Of a stretch of 64,000 nt of DNA, positions 60,568 through 64,000 are shown one piece after another. The notes beneath the pieces were generated by a model that saw only the letters and a list, made by a program, of their open reading frames with translations, had not been told where the DNA came from and made no database searches. This stretch comes from Kastovskya adunca ATA6-11-RM4 (GTDB lineage Bacteria > Cyanobacteriota > Cyanobacteriia > Cyanobacteriales > Coleofasciculaceae): positions 1 to 64,000 of the forward strand of contig JAHHHJ010000005.1 in NCBI GenBank assembly GCA_019359445.1, in the 5' to 3' direction. A program made the position numbers and the translations under genes. The first letter of the stretch is position 1. Each line of letters opens with the position of its first letter.

Positions 60568-62085
60568 ATGATTAGCATTAGACCTGACGAGATTAGCAGC
60601 ATTATTCGGCAGCAAATTGAACAGTACGACCAAGACGTAAAAGTATCTAACGTCGGTACTGTTTTACAAGTCGGTGATGGCACAGCCCGGATCTATGGCT
60701 TAGAAAAGTGCATGGCTGGGGAGCTGGTGGAATTTGAAGATGGCACCATCGGTCTTGTTCTTAACCTAGAAGAAGACAACGTCGGTGCCGTATTAATGGG
60801 TGCTGGTCGCGGTATCCAAGAAGGTAGCTCCGTTACCGCCACGGGTAAGATCGCCCAGATTCCTGTTGGTGACGCCATGCTCGGTCGCGTCGTAGATGCT
60901 CTAGCCCGCCCTCTGGACGGTAAGGGAGACATCCAAGCAAGCGAGACGCGCCGGATTGAATCAGGAGCACCAGGAATTATTGAGCGGCGCTCGGTGCATG
61001 AACCGATGCAAACAGGGATCACGGCGATTGACGCGATGATTCCTGTTGGACGTGGTCAGCGGGAGTTGATCATTGGTGACCGTCAAACCGGAAAAACTTC
61101 CATTGCGGTAGACACGATCATCAACCAGAAAGAAGAGGACGTAGTTTGCGTCTACGTTGCCATCGGTCAAAAAGCTTCTACTGTTGCCCAGGTGGTAAAC
61201 GAGCTTCAGGAACGGGGCGCATTGGCTTACACAATTATTGTTGCCGCCAACGCTAACGATCCGGCTACCTTACAATACCTGGCTCCTTATACAGGGGCAG
61301 CGCTGGCGGAGTACTTCATGTACAAAGGCAAAGCGACGTTGGTAATCTACGATGACCTCTCTAAGCAAGCCCAAGCCTATCGCCAGATGTCCTTGCTATT
61401 GCGTCGTCCTCCCGGACGGGAAGCCTATCCTGGAGACGTTTTCTATCTCCACTCTCGCTTGTTGGAGCGGGCTGCGAAGCTCAGTGATGACCTAGGTGGT
61501 GGTAGTATGACGGCGTTGCCGATTATTGAAACCCAAGCGGGTGACGTTTCGGCATACATTCCCACCAACGTGATTTCAATTACGGACGGTCAGATCTTCC
61601 TTTCCTCTGACTTGTTTAACTCCGGTCTGCGACCTGCCATTAACCCTGGTATTTCCGTGTCACGAGTCGGTTCTGCTGCCCAAACAAAGGCAATGAAAAA
61701 GGTGGCGGGTAAGTTGAAGCTGGACTTGGCACAGTTTGACGACTTACAAGCTTTCTCCCAGTTTGCTTCCGATTTGGATAAAGCAACACAAGACCAGTTG
61801 GCACGGGGTCAGCGCTTGCGGGAACTCTTGAAGCAGCCTCAGTACTCGCCGCTAGCGGTTTATGAGCAAGTAGCAATTGTTTACGCGGGTATCAATGGCT
61901 ATCTGGACGATATTGCGGTTGATAAGGTCAGCAGCTTCACCAAAGGACTGCGGGAGTATATCAAGACCAGCAAGACCAGATTCCGTGAAATTATCCAAAA
62001 TGATAAGGCGCTGACGGAAGAGGCGGAGAACCTTCTCAAAGAAGCGATCGCTGAGTACAAGCAGACCTTCCTTGTATCTGCTTAG
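60568..62085 (+). CDS. atpA: ATP synthase F1 subunit alpha
   Basis: The non-catalytic nucleotide-binding subunit. 505 residues with Walker A GDRQTGKT (170-177), the P-loop-following [20 protein letters not shown], and the signature [17 protein letters not shown]. The usual length. The beta and epsilon genes are not in this window, as in other cyanobacteria where they form a separate operon. Confidence 0.98.
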   Translation: MISIRPDEISSIIRQQIEQYDQDVKVSNVGTVLQVGDGTARIYGLEKCMAGELVEFEDGTIGLVLNLEEDNVGAVLMGAGRGIQEGSSVTATGKIAQIPVGDAMLGRVVDALARPLDGKGDIQASETRRIESGAPGIIERRSVHEPMQTGITAIDAMIPVGRGQRELIIGDRQTGKTSIAVDTIINQKEEDVVCVYVAIGQKASTVAQVVNELQERGALAYTIIVAANANDPATLQYLAPYTGAALAEYFMYKGKATLVIYDDLSKQAQAYRQMSLLLRRPPGREAYPGDVFYLHSRLLERAAKLSDDLGGGSMTALPIIETQAGDVSAYIPTNVISITDGQIFLSSDLFNSGLRPAINPGISVSRVGSAAQTKAMKKVAGKLKLDLAQFDDLQAFSQFASDLDKATQDQLARGQRLRELLKQPQYSPLAVYEQVAIVYAGINGYLDDIAVDKVSSFTKGLREYIKTSKTRFREIIQNDKALTEEAENLLKEAIAEYKQTFLVSA

Positions 62086-62186
62086 AGGCGCTTGGACTAA
62101 GGATTAGGGGCTAGGGAGACTAAAGATACTCCCTACTCCTATTCCTGACTCAGCACTTCCTTACTCAATACTCAGGATTTAGAATT

Positions 62187-63134
62187 ATGCCTAATCTGAA
62201 GTCAATTCGCGATCGCATTCAGTCGGTCAAAAATACTAAAAAAATTACCGAAGCGATGCGCCTCGTCGCCGCCGCCAAAGTGCGACGCGCTCAAGAACAG
62301 GTCACTGCTACCCGTCCTTTTGCCGACCGCTTGGCACAAGTGCTCTACGGATTACAGAACCGTCTGCGGTTTGAAGATGCGGATTTGCCCCTCTTAAAGC
62401 AACGAGAAGTCAAGACTGTCGGCATTTTGGTAGTCTCCGGCGATCGCGGTTTGTGTGGTGCTTATAACACCAACGTTATCCGTCGTGCGGAAAACCGTGC
62501 TAAAGAACTGCAAAAAGAAGGGTTGGACTATAAATTCGTCATCGTTGGACGCAAAGCCTCTCAGTACTTCCAGCGCCGGGAGCAACCAATTGAGGCAAAA
62601 TACATCAACCTAGAGCAGATTCCCACAGCATCTGAAGCATCAATGATTGCGGATGAACTGCTGTCTCTGTTCCTATCAGAAACTGTAGACCGGGTTGAGT
62701 TAGTCTACACCCGGTTTGTCTCCTTGATTAGTTCTCGCCCAGTGGTTCAAACTCTACTGCCACTAACCCCACAAGGTTTAGAAGCACGAGATGATGAAAT
62801 CTTTAGGCTGACTAGTCGTGGTGGTGGATTTGAAGTGCAACGAGAGAAAGTCACATCTCAACTTGCTCCCTTACCCCGCGACATGATTTTTGAGCAAGAC
62901 CCCGTGCAAATTCTGGACGCCCTCTTGCCCTTGTATCTAAACAACCAGTTACTGCGGGGATTGCAAGAGTCTGCCGCTAGCGAACTGGCTGCTCGGATGA
63001 CAGCAATGAACAACGCTAGTGAAAACGCCACAGAATTGATCGGCACCTTAACGCTGTCTTATAACAAAGCACGGCAAGCCTCAATTACTCAGGAAATCCT
63101 CGAAGTTGTCGGCGGTGCCGAAGCGTTGGGATAA
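62187..63134 (+). CDS. atpG: ATP synthase F1 subunit gamma
   Basis: The central rotor shaft (named atpC in some cyanobacteria). 315 residues: N-terminal helix [21 protein letters not shown]-terminal helix ending [15 protein letters not shown]. The middle carries the insertion (about 195-235, [20 protein letters not shown]) seen in phototrophs, without the two regulatory cysteines of chloroplast gamma. Last gene of the operon; a strong terminator follows. A TAGGGAG/CTCCCTA hairpin lies in the spacer before it (62112-62135). Confidence 0.97.
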   Translation: MPNLKSIRDRIQSVKNTKKITEAMRLVAAAKVRRAQEQVTATRPFADRLAQVLYGLQNRLRFEDADLPLLKQREVKTVGILVVSGDRGLCGAYNTNVIRRAENRAKELQKEGLDYKFVIVGRKASQYFQRREQPIEAKYINLEQIPTASEASMIADELLSLFLSETVDRVELVYTRFVSLISSRPVVQTLLPLTPQGLEARDDEIFRLTSRGGGFEVQREKVTSQLAPLPRDMIFEQDPVQILDALLPLYLNNQLLRGLQESAASELAARMTAMNNASENATELIGTLTLSYNKARQASITQEILEVVGGAEALG

Positions 63135-63161
63135 AGTCAGTTTCTAACTTAAAAAACCACA

Positions 63162-63191
63162 AGCGTCTGAGAATGCTCAGGCGCTTTTTTT
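63162..63191 (+). terminator. terminator of the atp operon
   Basis: AGCGTCTGAG and CTCAGGCGCT pair nearly perfectly around a 4-base loop and run into seven Ts. Confidence 0.93.
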
Positions 63192-63362
63192 AAGTAGCTT
63201 TAACCCGTTGCCCTACAACTACAAGATGATATTTTCTCAGGTAAAATTGATTATTTTGTACTAAGACTAGCGATATTAAGCGTGACCGGGCTTACACTAA
63301 AGTTCGTCTTGCTTCTCTTTCCATCCACTGCAATTTTTATTTTGTCAGAACCGTATTGATTC

Positions 63363-63683
63363 ATGTCTAACATTTATACCGTTCAAATCCAACACGAAGG
63401 ACAAACCTACACCATTGAAGTACCCGAAGATAAAACTGTTCTTGGGGCAGCGGAGGAAGCCGGGATTGATTTGCCCAATTCCTGTAACGCTGGTGTTTGC
63501 ACTACTTGCGCGGCGAAAATTTTGGAGGGAACTGTCGAACAAGGTGAGGGTATGGGAGTTAGCACAGAACTTCAGGCAGAAGGCTATGCACTGTTGTGTG
63601 TTGCCTATCCTCGCTCTGACTTAAAGGTGGAGTCCAACAAAGAAGAGGAGGTGTACGATCGCCAATTTGGTGCGCCTAAGTAA
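63363..63683 (+). CDS. 2Fe-2S ferredoxin with C-terminal extension
   Basis: A 106-residue plant-type ferredoxin, about ten residues longer than photosynthetic PetF. The cluster ligands are in SCNAGVCTTC and, near the end, LLC. The C-terminal EEEVYDRQFGAPK tail and the low similarity to PetF around the cluster loop resemble the Fed2/FdC2 group (Fed2 of Synechocystis), linked to iron responses rather than bulk electron transport. The ATG at 63363 follows a 228-base spacer after the atp operon. Confidence 0.9.
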   Translation: MSNIYTVQIQHEGQTYTIEVPEDKTVLGAAEEAGIDLPNSCNAGVCTTCAAKILEGTVEQGEGMGVSTELQAEGYALLCVAYPRSDLKVESNKEEEVYDRQFGAPK

Positions 63684-63807
63684 CTACCTCAGAGCAAATC
63701 AGAACTAATTCTGGCTCCCAGGCGAATGGGCGATCGCTAAATCCTGAGCGTCGGTGATTGATACACTAATTAAGCTCTGATATACACCCAAACAGAAAAG
63801 CGTCATC

Positions 63808-64000
63808 ATGACAACACACTTTATTACGGCAGAAATTGACTTACAAGAAACTCCAACTCAGCTTCAAGAAGCGATTGAGGCGGAACTCAAAGCGCCTGGG
63901 GAACCTCTACGCTGGGCAATTACGAATGTGGACGTAGAGCAGCAAAAAGCCTCCGTTGAGGCAATTGTTACCGTAGCAGAAGCCCATCAACCTCAAGCGT
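63808..64000 (+). CDS. partial hypothetical protein, cut by window end
   Basis: An open frame from ATG at 63808 runs off the window: MTTHFITAEIDLQETPTQLQ, then EAIEAELKAPGEPLRWAITN and VDVEQQKASVEAIV. Composition is protein-like, with a regular alternation suggesting a small alpha/beta fold. I do not recognise it. Confidence 0.65.
   Translation, partial: MTTHFITAEIDLQETPTQLQEAIEAELKAPGEPLRWAITNVDVEQQKASVEAIVTVAEAHQPQA

Overview
The window is chromosomal DNA of a cyanobacterium. The evidence is allophycocyanin and core-membrane linker genes, a chloroplast-like F-ATPase operon that includes a b' subunit, cyanobacterial cell-division (Ftn2/ZipN) and ferredoxin genes, and very frequent GCGATCGC (HIP1) octamers. 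The ApcE linker carries four linker repeats, and a xisH/xisI pair and a STAND/TPR remnant are present. These are common in filamentous and Chroococcidiopsis-like lineages, but I cannot name the genus from sequence alone.

Layout: 0.2-7 kb holds nadC, argS, a peptide deformylase gene broken by an in-frame TAG, dnaA, a spacer with six perfect TTTTCCACA DnaA boxes (probable oriC) and dnaN. From 7 to 11 kb is a minus-strand set: Get3/ArsA-like ATPase, DUF2358-like protein, an unrecognised protein and a Rho_N/DUF4912-like protein. An IS630-family element with a broken transposase lies at 11.4-12.3 kb. From 12.5 to 27 kb are ftn2, pdhA, a beta-helix/SLH exported protein, a 6S-RNA-like structured locus, small conserved proteins, a degenerate helicase-like protein, a pentapeptide-repeat protein, tyrA, an HtrA protease and a GGDEF protein with an altered active site. 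From 27 to 41 kb are a two-component system, a PepSY-like membrane protein, an HdrB-like protein, acpP-fabF, tkt, xisH-xisI, a flavin oxidoreductase, superoxide dismutase and ftsW.

From 42 to 49 kb is the phycobilisome core cluster apcE / apcA-apcB-apcC, all on the minus strand. A decayed plus-strand STAND-TPR gene sits between apcE and apcA. From 49 to 57 kb are a methyltransferase, a glycerophosphodiesterase with a PEP-CTERM tail, two fasciclin proteins and a second two-component system. From 57 to 63 kb runs atpI-atpB-atpE-b'-b-delta-alpha-gamma, with stem-loops in several spacers and a strong terminator after gamma. A C-terminally extended 2Fe-2S ferredoxin and the start of an unidentified gene close the window.

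Most of the window is core genome: replication start, division, central carbon metabolism, fatty-acid synthesis, light harvesting and ATP synthesis. I did not find a convincing multi-gene novel system. The most useful leads are the nonsense-interrupted deformylase, the 6S-like locus, the STAND relic inside the apc cluster, the GGDKF cyclase-like protein and the stem-loops bracketing the ATP synthase c gene. Family names come from recognition by eye; no database search was run.
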